From Apricaphanius iberus (taxonomy: Eukaryota; Chordata; Actinopteri; Cyprinodontiformes; Aphaniidae), in contig JAPXFQ010000483.1 of NCBI GenBank assembly GCA_028564705.1, forward strand, positions 3,348,001-3,412,000: a DNA stretch of 64,000 nucleotides, given 5' to 3'. A program made the translations under genes and the position numbers. Below are positions 36,320-47,805 of the stretch, one piece after another. Position 1 is the first letter of the stretch. Each line of letters opens with the position of its first letter. The notes beneath the pieces were generated by a model. The model was given only the letters and a program-made list of their open reading frames with translations, made no database searches and was not told the origin of the DNA.

Positions 36320-37756
36320 TCATTTACTAGTAAAGTCTTTGAGGAGAAGAGCTGCTCCATCCAAAGAGGGATGGATGCCGACTCTCCAGATCAGACCAGG
36401 TTTTCCCCAAAAAGTTTTCCAATTATCAATGTATCCCACGTTGTTTGCTTGACAACACTCAGACAACCATCGATGAAATGACAGCATCCGGCTAAAAATG
36501 TCATCACTGGTCCAATCCGGCATGGGGCCGGAAAAGAATAGACAGTCCAACATTTTTTTAGCAAACTTACACACCGAAGCTACACTTATTTTAGTGACCT
36601 CCGATTGGCGTAACTGGGTGTCATTATCGCCAGCTTGAATAACAATCTTACTGCATTTACGCTTATCCTTAGCCAGCAGTTTCAGGTGGGATTTTATGTC
36701 GCCTGTTCTGGCCCCTGGAAATCATTTGACTATGGTCAATGGTGTCTCTATGTCATGCCCTCTGGCTCAGAAGCCAGGTAGTGCACTCTCTGTTCCCTTT
36801 AGGTGGGTGGCAGCTTGGCAGGTGGATTGTCTTCATCAGCTGATTAAGTGCACCTGGGGCTGATCTTCTCCACTGCATAAAGCTTCTCTCTGGACTTCAG
36901 TTCCTCGTCGGACTGTAAAGCTGAACAGTCAGTGTCTGACCACAAAAACAGTCTGTTTGTATATTTGTGCCAGTACTTACCATTCTCTTTATTCCTTTAG
37001 TTGGAACTCTGCACCCCCTGACCTCCAAACCCTCCTCTAACCTCTGTGGACAAGAACAGGACAAAGTCTGGATTTCATTCCCCTCTGCCCCCCTGCAAAC
37101 TCCCTGGACCCCTACACCGGGACTCCACAGCTTCACCACTCACCCTCCATCACCCTGTCAGCGATCCACCTGCCACTGCCACCCGCCGGACTTCCCTTCC
37201 CTCACAGTCTGCTGCACCCCAGTTAAGCTTTTATTTAGTTGTTACTTTTCGCTCATTGAAGTTGTTTTTTGTTAGGATATTTTTAGTGTAGTATAGCTTT
37301 TGTTTTGTTTCAGTTTGCTTTTGTATTTTGCTGGTTGTTTATTAAAACTTTTATTTGGAATTTTTGAGTTGTGTCTTGTTGTCCTGCGCCTGAGTCTCAC
37401 CACCTGTAACACTCTAAAGCCACGTTTCGGACTATGGAACTGCCAATTACCAGAGTCTGTTCCTCAGTGGGTGCGTCACTGAGTGGGGAAAATCTGTTAG
37501 AAACGCGGACAGGCTGGTGGTTCCCTTTGGGCACAGAACTATGCTTTCTACGTACCGTTACCCAGCCGGCCTGAGATCCTAGCTGCGTGGGTTCTGTTGG
37601 TTCCACGCTGGCTAACGGGCCTCGGCTATTTACCCGATTCTCAACAGCAGGGAGCCGGGCCTCTAACTCTGAAACCTTTGCCTCCAAAGCTACAAAAATG
37701 CTACATTTATTACACTTACCATTATCACTAAAGGAGGTGGGGGAATAACTAAACAT
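36320..37756 (-). pseudogene. LINE copy C ORF1, SGNH-type, split by a solo LTR
   Basis: The N-terminal part (37756-37417) starts 'MFSYSPTSFSDNGKCNK' and reaches 'LVIGSSIVRNVALE', where a solo LTR is inserted. The C-terminal part (36574-36320 and nearby) has 'PGLIWRVGIHPSLDG', with the His of the triad. In copy A the matching Asp context is 'RRDGIHP'; here it is 'RVGIHP', so the Asp is lost. Confidence 0.78.
36751..37411 (+). mobile_element. Solo LTR with 5-bp target duplication CTCTA
   Basis: It starts 'tgtcatgcc' and ends 'cctgtaaca', and is flanked by CTCTA on both sides (36746-36750 and 37412-37416). It sits in the ORF1 of LINE copy C, and the LINE sequence reads through once the insert and one duplication are set aside. 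It is 661 bp long. ATTAAA at 37341-37346 is a candidate polyadenylation signal, which sets the orientation. No coding sequence is seen. Confidence 0.88.
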
Positions 37757-38030
37757 CTGACACAGAGAACAGGAGAGAGGAGCCGAAGAGGGGGAATGAG
37801 AGATGGACGCAATAGCTGCTACGAAGTTGAGCTAACGAACTAGCGAGACCCTAGCACACCGAGAACAACCGCGTGAAACACAAATGGTTCCCAAAACGTA
37901 AAGTACACCGACTGGAAATCAGCGTAGTAGTGTGCTTGTGTGTTAAAAATAACTTAGAAAGACCTCAACACAGAGAAAAACAGATCAATCAGCTCCGCGG
38001 AGCTCAGCAGTGACAACAGGAAGTCTAAAA

Positions 38031-38924
38031 AATGCATCTAAAAAAACAAAACCTACACACAACCTACTGCAGATAAAAAAGAAATGGCTTTCCACTGTGG
38101 ATCAATTATCTGTCAGGGACACCAAGGGAAAAAACTGCACTACAGAGATATACACACACTGAGAGAGAGACATGACAGTAACTCTAACAGATTCAATTCA
38201 CTTTATTTGTGTTGTAACACATCCCACCTAAAAGCAGGGCACCTTCCATAAAAACAGATGGGTTCTATTCAAATTCAGTAACACTTATTTTGTTCATTTC
38301 AGTCCCATCAATCAATCCATTGACAGTGGAACATTTCTACTTGTCCATCAGAGCCAAGTATAATATGTCGATATGCTGTCATTTCTAGTTAAAAATTGAT
38401 ATAGGAAAAGAGCATATAGAAGAAGTGAATCGTCAAATTGATCTATCAAAAATGATTATTAACTATCACCAAATGTAGAAAACATATTTTAAGTTCCTTC
38501 TTGGTTATTTACTTGTTTTTCAATTAACTAATTTTAAGTAAGAACTGAATTAAGTAATTTTTCAAACACTTTTTTTTAATCATAACTAAGTTTGTAAGAC
38601 ACAGAAACAAGTCAAGAGACCTGAGTAACATCAGTAAATACAAAGAAAAGTAATGTTATTACCATTATATATATATATATAGTTATGTTAGTAACTTAAC
38701 TAAAAGACTTATATTGATGCTTTTTAATCTTTTAAACATTTTATGACACTATTAATGGCTGAAACCTTTGGTTTAGTTAGTCAATAAAGCTTATTCTAAT
38801 TCAGTTCAGCTGCTAAAGCTAAAGCTAATCAGCTACTCACCTATAACAGAGTGTAGACGGAGCCCAGGACACTGAAGCCCAGTCCAGCCACTAAGAGCTG
38901 AAGCTAGCATGTCTATCCACCCTA
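38031..38924. other. Intergenic, no gene recognised
   Basis: AT-rich, with a short (AT)n run near 38668-38682. I recognise no gene or element. Confidence 0.4.
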
Positions 38925-39863
38925 ACGCTGTGTCCACACTGAACGTGATAGGAGCGACTAAAAGCGTGACGCACCCCTAGCTGTTCGCCAGAGTGCAGCT
39001 GCCGGTGGATTACGTGTTCGGCCTGGCCTCTGGTAGAGCTGGGACCGCTGCACTGGGGGTTTGGTGAGCTACAGATGCAGTCTAGCTACGGCGGAGGGAT
39101 CCATAAACACCAGCGAGCCTCTCATAAACACCGGCTACTCGCCGCCTGGAGAACGTGACCTGCTTGCCCAGTTTGTGCCGTGAAGCTCCAAGCTTCGCCT
39201 GCCGAAATACCAACTACATTTCTGAGCAGCTGTCCATCTGTCTGCGGTTCGTAAAAGTTTATAATATTTGAGCAGCATGGGACGTGATATTGGAGCTGCT
39301 ACCAGGAAACCAGGGGAGGAGGCCGTTTCAAGGCTCACTTCTAGAGAGGTGCTTTTACAGCAACAACGGCTCTTTTAAGAGCCACCCACAAACCTCTTAA
39401 GAGCATTCCTGTCTAAATAGTTTATTTTTTCATTTCTGTCTCTGTATAGCAAACACCTTGTGTCATGTAGCTCGAGGTGATTAGCCACTGTGTTTATCAG
39501 TATTTCCTCCATGTCCTGCTGAGGCTGTGACTCCATGACAGTCACAGAATCACTGAAACTCTGTCCCCTGATTGGTTGTTGCGGGGCGATTTGAAGCTGG
39601 AGTTCAGATTTTTCCAACTCGAGCGATAGACGCCATGAGCGCGAATTGCACAAAATGCACCACATAAAATGCAGCGCAAATTTTCCATCGCATCTGTAGC
39701 GCAAATTATTCGTGCAAATCAGGCAGAAAAGCTTTTTCACGACGCAAATCTGCTTCTGAAGTGTCACGAGACCCCAAGTGGCGCTTCATCGCGCTCCTCC
39801 ATTGATTTTACATGTAAACCTGAAGCTCTAGTCGCTCCTATCGCATTCAGTGTGGACACACCG
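38925..39863. mobile_element. PIF/Harbinger-like element remnant
   Basis: The ends are inverted repeats of about 35 bp: left 'tgtgtccacactgaacgtga' plus 'taggagcgacta', and right the inverse with few changes. The 'tgtccacac' core is shared with the MITEs at 23656 and 41003. Inside, the minus strand encodes a MADF-like N-terminus (39536 to about 39410). PIF/Harbinger elements carry a Myb/SANT or MADF accessory protein, so this is probably an internally deleted family member. I could not fix the target duplication. Confidence 0.6.
39410..39536 (-). pseudogene. MADF-like accessory-protein fragment
   Basis: From the ATG at 39536 the frame reads 'MESQPQQDMEEILINTV' then 'LHDTRCLLYRDRNEKIN', resembling the start of MADF domains (a helix, then 'LYD....YKDR....'). 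After this the similarity stops, so most of the domain is missing. In Harbinger transposons such proteins help the transposase bind DNA or enter the nucleus. The assignment is tentative. Confidence 0.45.
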
Positions 39864-41002
39864 TAGGCGTTTTTCGCTTCTGAGGATCAGACGGAGGAGC
39901 GGGGTGACATTATAAAAGCTACAGGTCTTGTGAGCAGGGCAACCTGGGTAACTTTCCTGTTTCTTTCCAGCAGTGATTTGTAGTGAGCCGGGGGAGGGGA
40001 ATCCTGTTTAAGACTACTGATCGTAGTATTTTATTTGGTTTATTATTGCCACGTTTAGTGGTTTAGTGCATCGAGAATTGGTTCAAAATGGGGTGCAACA
40101 TTTACCTAAGCTACTAAAACATTTTTTTAGGACAACTTCCTCCTTGTTTTGACATTTTATCACAGTGATTTTTTTATGGCGATGGTTCGCTTAGGGACCA
40201 TCAACAAATTCTGTAGCAGTTCAAGTCATTTGCTCTTTTTAGTGGTTGGACAGGAGAGAGGGATGGCTGACAGAGGTGCCTGGGTCTGCGTTAATGATTG
40301 TTCGGAGTAGTTAGTGACTTGTATTGAGCTAGCTTCCTATCACACCACACGTCTATCAATCGATAGATATTGCTATTGAATTATTGTCCAGCCATAGTTA
40401 AAATGTAAATGGTGGAGACATGACCTTGTGCTGAGTCATCTTTCTCACATGCTACACCTCACAACAAGCATTTATCACCATTAAAATGTGCAGAGTACTG
40501 CTTGGTTTGACGGGGGATGCAGCAGAGGACCTGTTAGCCTTTTTTCAACACAAATCAGAATCCAGCTAATTAACTTTGGGTTGCCCCCTGGCTGAGGGGT
40601 GAACAGAATGGATAAATGGCTGCAATAAAATATTCTGCAAGTCAGATTATAATTAAGCAGGGTTGACACGCAGTTCTTGTTATCAGCCCAAATCTGTATA
40701 TCCCTAATCACTTTGGTAAAGGAAGAACAAACATCTTGAATTTAGAGAGAAAAAAGAATCACAGGGTCAGGAACATGTAAAATAAAATTCCTGAAAAACT
40801 GAAAAAAATAAATCGTCTGTTGCCATATTCCCCAGCCCACTTATTCCCCAGATCTGGCAGTAGCCCCTTTGCAATCTGTTTGTAAGTAAATTGTAACTAC
40901 TAGCTAGAACACAATGGTTTATGCTAAATTAATGCAAAACAGACCACTGCTAGATCTGGGGAATGATCAGCCTGGTTACAAAATGTTTTTTGACTTATCT
41001 AA
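39864..41002. other. Intergenic, no gene recognised
   Basis: I see no gene, RNA or clear repeat in this stretch. Confidence 0.4.
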
Positions 41003-41544
41003 GGCCATATCCACACGTAGCCGGATTTTTTTTAAACAAAGATTTTCCTCTGCTTCTTGATAAAAAAATTTCTATCCACATAACCAGATAAATGCATTTT
41101 TCCAGCACATTCATAGACGTAGCAAACCAGTAGGGGGCAGTAGTTCTCCCAAATCCTATCCGCTCAGAGTAACTTTCTATCCTCTAACTTCAGTACGCAG
41201 CAGTGATACAGCTTATTAAAGCAAACAAACAAAACACGCTTTAACAATGGATGATACCAACACAGCTCTGAGAGCATAAATGCTGTTTTTGAGATTAAAC
41301 ACAGGTCACACAAGTGATGTTTGGACATTTTTTGTCGCGGATAGTGACATTACAAATCCTAAAACTCAGTTTTCAACTGTCCACACACAGATACTGACAA
41401 CGGAGAAAACGCAATTCTCCACTTTGGCCGGAGTTTTTAAAAAGATTTTGGTGCCAAAAATCTCCGTTTACCTGTAGGTAACAGGCCAAACCGTAGAAAA
41501 ATATCTCAGTTTTGTGAGATACCCGGCTACGTGTGGACAGGGCC
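41003..41544. mobile_element. PIF/Harbinger-like MITE with TAA duplication
   Basis: The ends 'ggccatatccacacgtagccgg' and, inverted, 'ggccctgtccacacgtagccgg' make an inverted repeat. TAA flanks both sides (41000-41002 and 41545-41547). Its ends resemble those of the MITE at 23656-24243 ('ggc.a.gtccacac..agccgg') although the interiors differ, so the two are related families. No transposase is encoded. Confidence 0.78.
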
Positions 41545-41732
41545 TAACTCTGGGCAATATGGCAGCAGACAAGTTTTTACTTATGGGGTTAAATATTTTT
41601 AAAAATTTCAAAGGTCTTAATTTATTATTCAATTAAATATGTAAATTTGGATGAGTACAATTAAACAAATGTATTTCTTGAAAATATTTTCCCTATGGGG
41701 GGGGGTGTAAAATAAATTCAGTGTTTCACTAG

Positions 41733-43016
41733 CAAGGACCACGCCACAGATTGAGAATTTTAACAGTTTATTGAAGGCATGGAGAATTGAACAGTCTGAG
41801 GAGGGACATCGGAGACCCAGGGGAAGACTCAGTGTGGGGGTGCAGTCTTCGAGAAATCATCTTTCCGAGCCTGCTCAGAACCCCCTCAGACAAAAGCCTA
41901 TACAATGTGCAAGGCACAGAGAAAGTCATCTCGAGGCCCTTTATGAGAGGTCGTTGCAATCCAATCAGATAAAAGTTTGTCTGAGTAAGGAATCCCAGCA
42001 GATTACCGAGTCGTCAACGCGGGGTTGAGCAGTTCCTCAGCAATCCCTTGTACTGAGCAAGCATGTAGCGACTGTGGAGAGGAAAAACTCCCCTTTAGCG
42101 GGAAGAAACCTCTGGCAGAACCTGGCTCAGAACAAGCGGTCGTCCGCCACGACCGTCTGGGGGTCTGAGGAGACAGAAAGCAGGGGGCGTTGTAGTTGAG
42201 CAGGACGCCGGACCGGATGGAGCTTGTTCTCCAACAGTCCGAGCCCACGACGGAACATCTGCGGGAACGGCTCGGGACCCAGGAGAGAAGGAGCGGGTCG
42301 GCAGTTACCCAGGAGAGATGAAACGGGTCGGCAGTTACCCAGGAGAGATGGAACGGGTCGGCAGTTACCCAGGAGAGATGGAACGGGTCGGCAGTTACCC
42401 AGGAGAGATGGAACGGGTCGGCGGTTACCCGGAAGAGAGGGAACGGGTCGGCAGTTACCCGGAAGAGAGGGAACGGGTCGGCAGTTACCCGGAAGAGAGG
42501 GAACGGGTCGGCAGTTACCCGAAAGAGAGGGAACGGGTCGGCAGTTACCCGAAAGAGAGGGAACGGGTCGGCAGTTACCCGAAAGAGAGGGAACGGGTCG
42601 GCAGTTACCCGAAAGAGAGGGAACGGGTCGGCAGACCCGAAAGAGGGGACGGGTCGGCAGACCCGAAAGAGCGGGCACGGGTCGGCAAGACCCTGCAAAG
42701 AGCGGCGACGGGTCGGCAAGACCCTGCAAAGAGCGGCGACGGGTCGGCAAGACCCTGCAAAGAGCGGCGACGGGTCGGCAAGACCCTGCAAAGAGCGGCG
42801 ACGGGTCAGCAGGTACCCGGAACCTAGAGGGAGGGGAAGGGAGGGGCGAAACAATCGAGCCAAACGAGGGATGAAGAGCGGGCAGAGCTTATAAGTGTAT
42901 CGTGATGTGATTAGAGATGTAGGACAGGTGCGGGGTACCGGAAGAGTTGATTAAGACTAATTACGAAGTGGTACGAAGTGGATCTGAAACGTGGTCCCTG
43001 CTCCCGAACCTAAGTC
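41733..43016 (-). repeat. LTR-like repeat, copy 2, with 30-bp minisatellite and LINE-derived block
   Basis: Starts 'gcaaggaccacgcc' and ends '..acgtggtccctgctcccgaacctaagtcaaca', matching copy 1 at 28417-28984. On the minus strand 'ttcaataaac' lies near the 3' end, as in an LTR. Between the ends lie a block similar to the LINE 3' UTR (about 41960-42235) and a minisatellite (42275-42815), neither of which is in copy 1. It is unusually CpG-rich. Long ORFs on both strands here are products of the repeat, not genes. No exact target duplication was found. Confidence 0.55.
42275..42815. repeat. GC-rich minisatellite, 30-bp unit with variant units
   Basis: About twelve 30-bp units of the type 'cgggtcggcagttacccag' + 'gagagatggaa' run from about 42291 to 42630. 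They shift gradually from 'caggagagatgg' to 'cggaagagaggg' and 'cgaaagagaggg'. Next come about two shorter units ('ggcagacccgaaagag') and about five 31-bp units ('ggcaagaccctgcaaagagcggcga'). The ordered change along the array suggests stepwise duplication. Confidence 0.9.
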
Positions 43017-43075
43017 AACAAGTTAACTCCATTTTAGCTTATGACCATGAGGATATATATTATATATATATATAT

Positions 43076-43562
43076 AATTCAATACAATTCACTTTTATTT
43101 ATATAGCGTCAATTCCCAACAGAGGTCATCTCAAGTCACTTAACAACAAAAGTCATTTCAATACAATTATACAAATATTCCAGTCAGTTAAAAGTTTTCT
43201 ATGTAAGGAATCCCAGCAGATTGTGATGAGTCATCAACGTGAGGTTGTACCCGGATCATGCAGACTCCAACCACAGCAATTCCTCAGCAAACCCTCATAC
43301 TGAGCAAGCATGTAGCGACAGTGGAGAGGAAAAACTCCCCTTTAACCGGAAGAAACATCCAGCAGAACCAGAACCTGGATCAGTACCAGCGGTCATCTGC
43401 CACGACCGTCTGGGGGTCTGAGAAGACAGAGAAGAGAGACAGCATGGAGGATGCTTGGTGACTTTGAGAATCATCTGGACCGATGTTCCCCATCCAGCAG
43501 GGGGCGTTATAGTTGATCAGGATACCAGACCATGTGGAGCTTCCTCCATAAATACCTAAGAT
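43076..43562 (-). repeat. L2-type LINE 3' UTR fragment, antisense
   Basis: The minus strand matches the LINE 3' UTR and ends in 'ctatataaataaaagtgaattg', directly beside an (AT)n run at about 43053-43076. It has no coding part. It is adjacent to the LTR-like repeat copy 2. Confidence 0.75.
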
Positions 43563-46500
43563 TTAAAAATGTAGATTTTTATGCAACATAAATATAAATT
43601 ATTTTTTGACATGTGCATCTCCAGTTTTATTTTTTTATTCTAACATGTAAAAATCAACTCAAGGACTTGTTGAGTTTTGGCACTTGTGGCTTTCCATACC
43701 TGCTGTGTGGTATTTTAGGCTTCTGCTTGTGACATGTTTAGACTTATACAAGATATGCCGTGGGCAGAAATATCTTCATTTCATTCACCTCTGAGAAGAG
43801 AGGTCCTGTTGTAGCCTGTGGATTAGGGAGCAAACCATATGGGGGCTCTACCTCTAGCTTATGGTGTGTTCCTCAGCTGAAAGCCATAGATGGAGGGTTG
43901 CTGACCCAGACAGGAGGGAGAGATTGAAGCTGCATACTCTGCCTTTATCACTTAGCATTTTCTACTTGACTGGAGCAGTTTAAAGAACTCAGTTTGTGTC
44001 AGGGATCAAACTATTTGGGATGGGGGGGCAAAGTATTTTGGACCATAATTTGATCCGATTGGAAGGCACAGTTTTTTTGCCACCGACCTTGGACCTGGGA
44101 CATCTGACTCGATTGGGCTCCAAATTGGCAACAAATGAGCAACAGCTTTTTATTTTTGCCCCACCTGATTTGGTTTTTGTTCATTTTTTTCTCAAAGTTT
44201 TGCCATATTTTTCTGTTTTCTGTGAGTCTCCTCCTCATGCACCTCCTTCCTCTGTCTCTCGGTACGAGTGGCTCCTGGCGACACCAGTATTGATGTAAGC
44301 ATGTTGTCTCTCATTAATTTATCAGTTTTAAGGAGAGGAGGGGGAGCTCAGCAGGGGGAGATAATGGCTTCCATTTGGCCAAGGTCAACAGTCAACACAT
44401 TCCTCAGTCGTTCAAATACATCCACACATTAACTTACGTCCATCAATACCACCAAATGCACACTCAGATAAAGGTAGTTGGTGCGTGTTAGTAACATTGC
44501 CTTGTTCTGTCTGATCTCCAAATCATTACTGGATCTGAGAGCCAGAATGGTTTTTCTCCCTAATACTTGGGTCACGATTGTTTTATTTCCTCCCTCTGCT
44601 GTGTCACTGAGCTCCTTTTCTGCCCAAACAATAACAAGAGTAAGACTAAATTCTACTTTCTAATTTACCGTAAATTATAGAAACACATTAAAACACCAGA
44701 CCCCAAGCTGCTGGAGCAAATACACCCTGGAGAACATTTGGTTTAAGAGACCAGCTTTCATAATCAGGTAAGATAAAAAAGGAAATAAATGTTTCATTAA
44801 TTTAAAAACATACCTGCTCACTTGGTTTTGATTCGACTGACAATGAGACAGATGAAGTTCTCTGTCATAAAAATGGTATTTCAGTTCCAAGTAACTGTTA
44901 TACATTTTATGTATCATTAAATGTGAATGTGTCAAGAAATAAATTTCCAATAGGCCAATGTGCGCGGGGCTTTCTCTGCCGGATGTTTTGAACAATGGTG
45001 GACCGTGGCTGGCTAGATGACGTCGAGCGATGTCACTACAGTGAGATGCTGTGATTGGTTGATGCTCAGGGGACCGTGGCAAAAGTTCAGCTATCTCAGC
45101 TTCTATGTTGCTGGCTTTTGGTGCTTGGAAGCTTCTAAAGCAGCAAAGAATTCAAAAAATGGCTGTGACCAAAGCACACAAAGTACTACAGAGACTCTGA
45201 TGCTCCTCTGACGGCCTCAACCATAGACTTTACATGTAATCTTACTGTTCTGGGTGTTGGTTTCTTTGGCGGAGTGGATGCAGCTTAATGTGTATACATG
45301 CATTTCAAAACTCCAAATGCAGTCAGACCAAGTCAAAAATCCAGTTTTCACTTAATGCATGTCAACCCACTGACTGTAGGTAAGGTGACTTTGGGAACAG
45401 TACTGTTCACTTATTCATTACCTATTCAAACATTCCATTGAAATGGATGTGCGTGAATTAGTCATTAGACTATTCATTTGATGTTTGAATTGACCAAACA
45501 AGGACTAGTTCTGCTTAAACCCATCAACTTCACATGAAAGCTGCCTTCTTCTTTTATCATATCTGCAAAAGTTAGAAAACAAACCTCTGTGATCACTCCT
45601 GATGTCTTTATCAATATCCTGTGTGTGTGTGTGTGTGTGTTGCTGAACATTTCACCTACCAACTGTGTGTGCTTTCCTTTGCATGTTGACTTTACTCTGC
45701 ACAATTTGTGAACCATTACACAATACAGAAGCTGAGATCAATGAATGTGCTGTTGACTGTAGAATAGTCCTGCATGTGGGAGACCATTGAACCTCAGTAA
45801 TGTAACCCAAACAAGGTGATTACTGGATATACATCACATTATCACACAGAATTAAAGGTCGGGGTTACACTTCAAGGATTCTTATGATTTTGAAATATGT
45901 TCATTTTTAGCCTGTTGATAAAGTTTTGCATTAAAACAACTTGGTTTTGTGTTTTCTGTCTATCAGCCTCACTCCTTTGCTCTCTGTCTGTTCCTGCTTC
46001 TCTTGAAGGTTCATTCAATCATTAACCTAATCTAATCACTGAAAAAGTCCCACTCATACTGTTTGCATGGGAGCTTGATAAGCTAGTTGAATTTAGATGT
46101 GGTGATGGGACAACAATTGACGTGGTCCGAATGGTTTGCTAATCTGTGGCTGTCGTTATTTCAACATCCAGGGACAAAGAGAAGCAGCTCAGTGAAGAAC
46201 AGTGATTGGGTTTAAATTAAAAGCTGAAGATGTGTTTGCTCCGATGATATCAGTTATTTAGACAGAACCTAAAGAGCCTTTAAGCAGTATCACTGAGATG
46301 TTTGGGGTCAGTTTTACCCCAAGCAGATAATGGAATCTTTTGTATGACTGACAAAATGAGCATCAATAATATATAACAAATGAACACATTAAAAACTGAA
46401 ACAAGAAATGTGTTTACCTAATGTAATTATTAAATAAGTCTTCTTTGAGCCCCGCTACGATTTTAAATGCATTTAGATAAAAGTTGGATTTCATAAAAAA

Positions 46501-46869
46501 TATATTTTTAAATATTTTACATACAAATATATTTGTGCTCCTCTGAGGCTAAACTTTATGTAGACACCCGTGTTAATATCCCAGTTATCGTAAGACCCAT
46601 AAATAAAACTGTACGATGATATAAATTCATTAAAAAACATTATTTGTACATTTTCAAATTTAATTATATAATTAATTTCTTTGGATTTTTTTACATTTGA
46701 AGTTCATAAACTAAAATTCCAAATCCTAATTTTATGATAATTGTTGGTTATATTCCTATCTTGTTCAGAGTAGCCTTTATACAGCTAACATTTAAAAGTA
46801 TATATTTTTCTGTGCAGTTTTATGCTGATTAACAAAAAAGAAGCTTCTACTGAATGTAAGTTAATATGT
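43563..46869. other. Intergenic, downstream of hhex
   Basis: No gene recognised. A (GT)10 microsatellite lies at 45621-45640. ORFs such as 43996-44298 and 44675-45082 lack motifs and look like chance. I see no convincing transposon. Confidence 0.35.
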
Positions 46870-46870
46870 C

Positions 46871-46945
46871 TTTATTCGGGTCATAAAACAGTCCCTTAAA
46901 CATAACTCCACAAAAATACATTTTATGCTCCACAGATTATTTATT
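46871..46945 (-). terminator. Candidate hhex polyadenylation signals
   Basis: On the minus strand AATAAA occurs at 46945-46940 and at 46876-46871, about 600-670 bases after the hhex stop codon. Either could end the transcript. The choice is inference; transcript 3' ends would settle it. Confidence 0.4.
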
Positions 46946-47094
46946 TGAATATCACAATCATAATATATATACTAAAAGAAAGAGGGAAATACCATATATT
47001 TACAGTGATCATCAGGCATGAACAGTCGGTACTGATACAACCCAAAAAGTATTATACATCATATACAAGAGGTAAAAACAGAACCAAGGACTTT

Positions 47095-47268
47095 TTCAGT
47101 ATGACGGATTGCTGTAGTTAAAGTCGGCATCAACGGGGCACAACTTCCCGTCAACAACTCACTGCAATCTGCTGGGATTGCTTAAAGAGAAAATTATTAA
47201 ACTTGTTGGAAATGTATGTATAATTGTATTGAGATGACACCTGTTGTGAATAAAACTGAACTGATTGT
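47095..47268 (+). repeat. L2-type LINE 3' UTR fragment in hhex 3' region
   Basis: The block 'cagtatgacggattgctgtag...' through 'gtattgagatgacacctgttgtgaataaaactgaactgatt' matches the LINE 3' UTR. It lies between the hhex stop and the candidate polyadenylation signals, on the opposite strand to the gene. It is therefore probably an antisense LINE piece in the hhex 3' UTR. Confidence 0.65.
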
Positions 47269-47541
47269 TCCTAATACTTGTGTATTGTTAAATAGCAGGG
47301 CTGCAGAGTGCAACACTCATGCCTCCTGCAAAAACAAGAGCGAAAGAACCAGTCCCAAGAGTGAAAACATTTCCTAAGTCCTGGTTAAGGCTCTCTGTGG
47401 CAGCTTTTGATTTGATGTTATTTCTGCATTCCTGCCTCCCACGACACCCAGCTCTAGAAAGAGGGCAATGTCTACAGCTTCAGAGGTGTTTATCATCCAA
47501 CCTGAATGCTGAGGAGGATCCGTCCCAACTATGCTGCACAA

Positions 47542-47805
47542 TTATGGGTTTAGTGTTAGCTCATTGTTGTTTTCTATGTCCAGTTCCTGGTCCGAATCAT
47601 CTGACACATCAGAGTCCAGGTCTGTGGGGGACTGCACAGATCCAGAGTGAACACGGTGACACCCCGGGGTCATCTGGGGGGTTGGGCCTGTCAGCAGGTG
47701 CTCCATGCTCTGCATCCCCACCTGCTCCGTCATTTTGTCTGCTTTGCAGCTCCTCCCGAGCGCACAGTCATCCTCCACATCTTTTTTACCAGCCTGGGGA
47801 TTTTC
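47542..47805 (-). CDS. hhex: hhex exon 4 (coding part)
   Basis: Encodes residues 200-286 and the stop. It starts 'ENPQAGKK', as in other HHEX proteins, and ends in an acidic tail ('DLDSDVSDDSDQELDIE') followed by 'NNNELTLNP'. The acceptor is 'gtggcag|gaaaat'. The acidic C-terminus is a family feature linked with transcriptional activation. Confidence 0.93.
   Translation of the reverse strand, partial: ENPQAGKKDVEDDCALGRSCKADKMTEQVGMQSMEHLLTGPTPQMTPGCHRVHSGSVQSPTDLDSDVSDDSDQELDIENNNELTLNP

Larger units (their letters stand above)
32914..38030 (-). mobile_element. L2/CR1-type LINE, copy C, near full length
   Basis: Read on the minus strand: 5' UTR (about 38030-37757), ORF1 (37756 to about 36320, with a solo LTR inside), endonuclease (about 36300-35740), reverse-transcriptase region with a large deletion (35743-34183), and 3' UTR ending at 32914 in 'tgaataaaagtcaattgaattgaat'. 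It is the most complete copy in the window and serves to check insertion boundaries in the others. Stops and deletions make it inactive. Confidence 0.85.

Noticed and set aside
42003..42874. ORFs of 169-286 codons on both strands over the GC-rich minisatellite
   Set aside because: Open in several frames at once because of the 30-bp period. Composition follows the repeat, with no domain.
43996..44298. 100-codon ORF with a hydrophobic stretch
   Set aside because: No recognisable domain, no conserved context, biased by T-rich runs. Likely chance.
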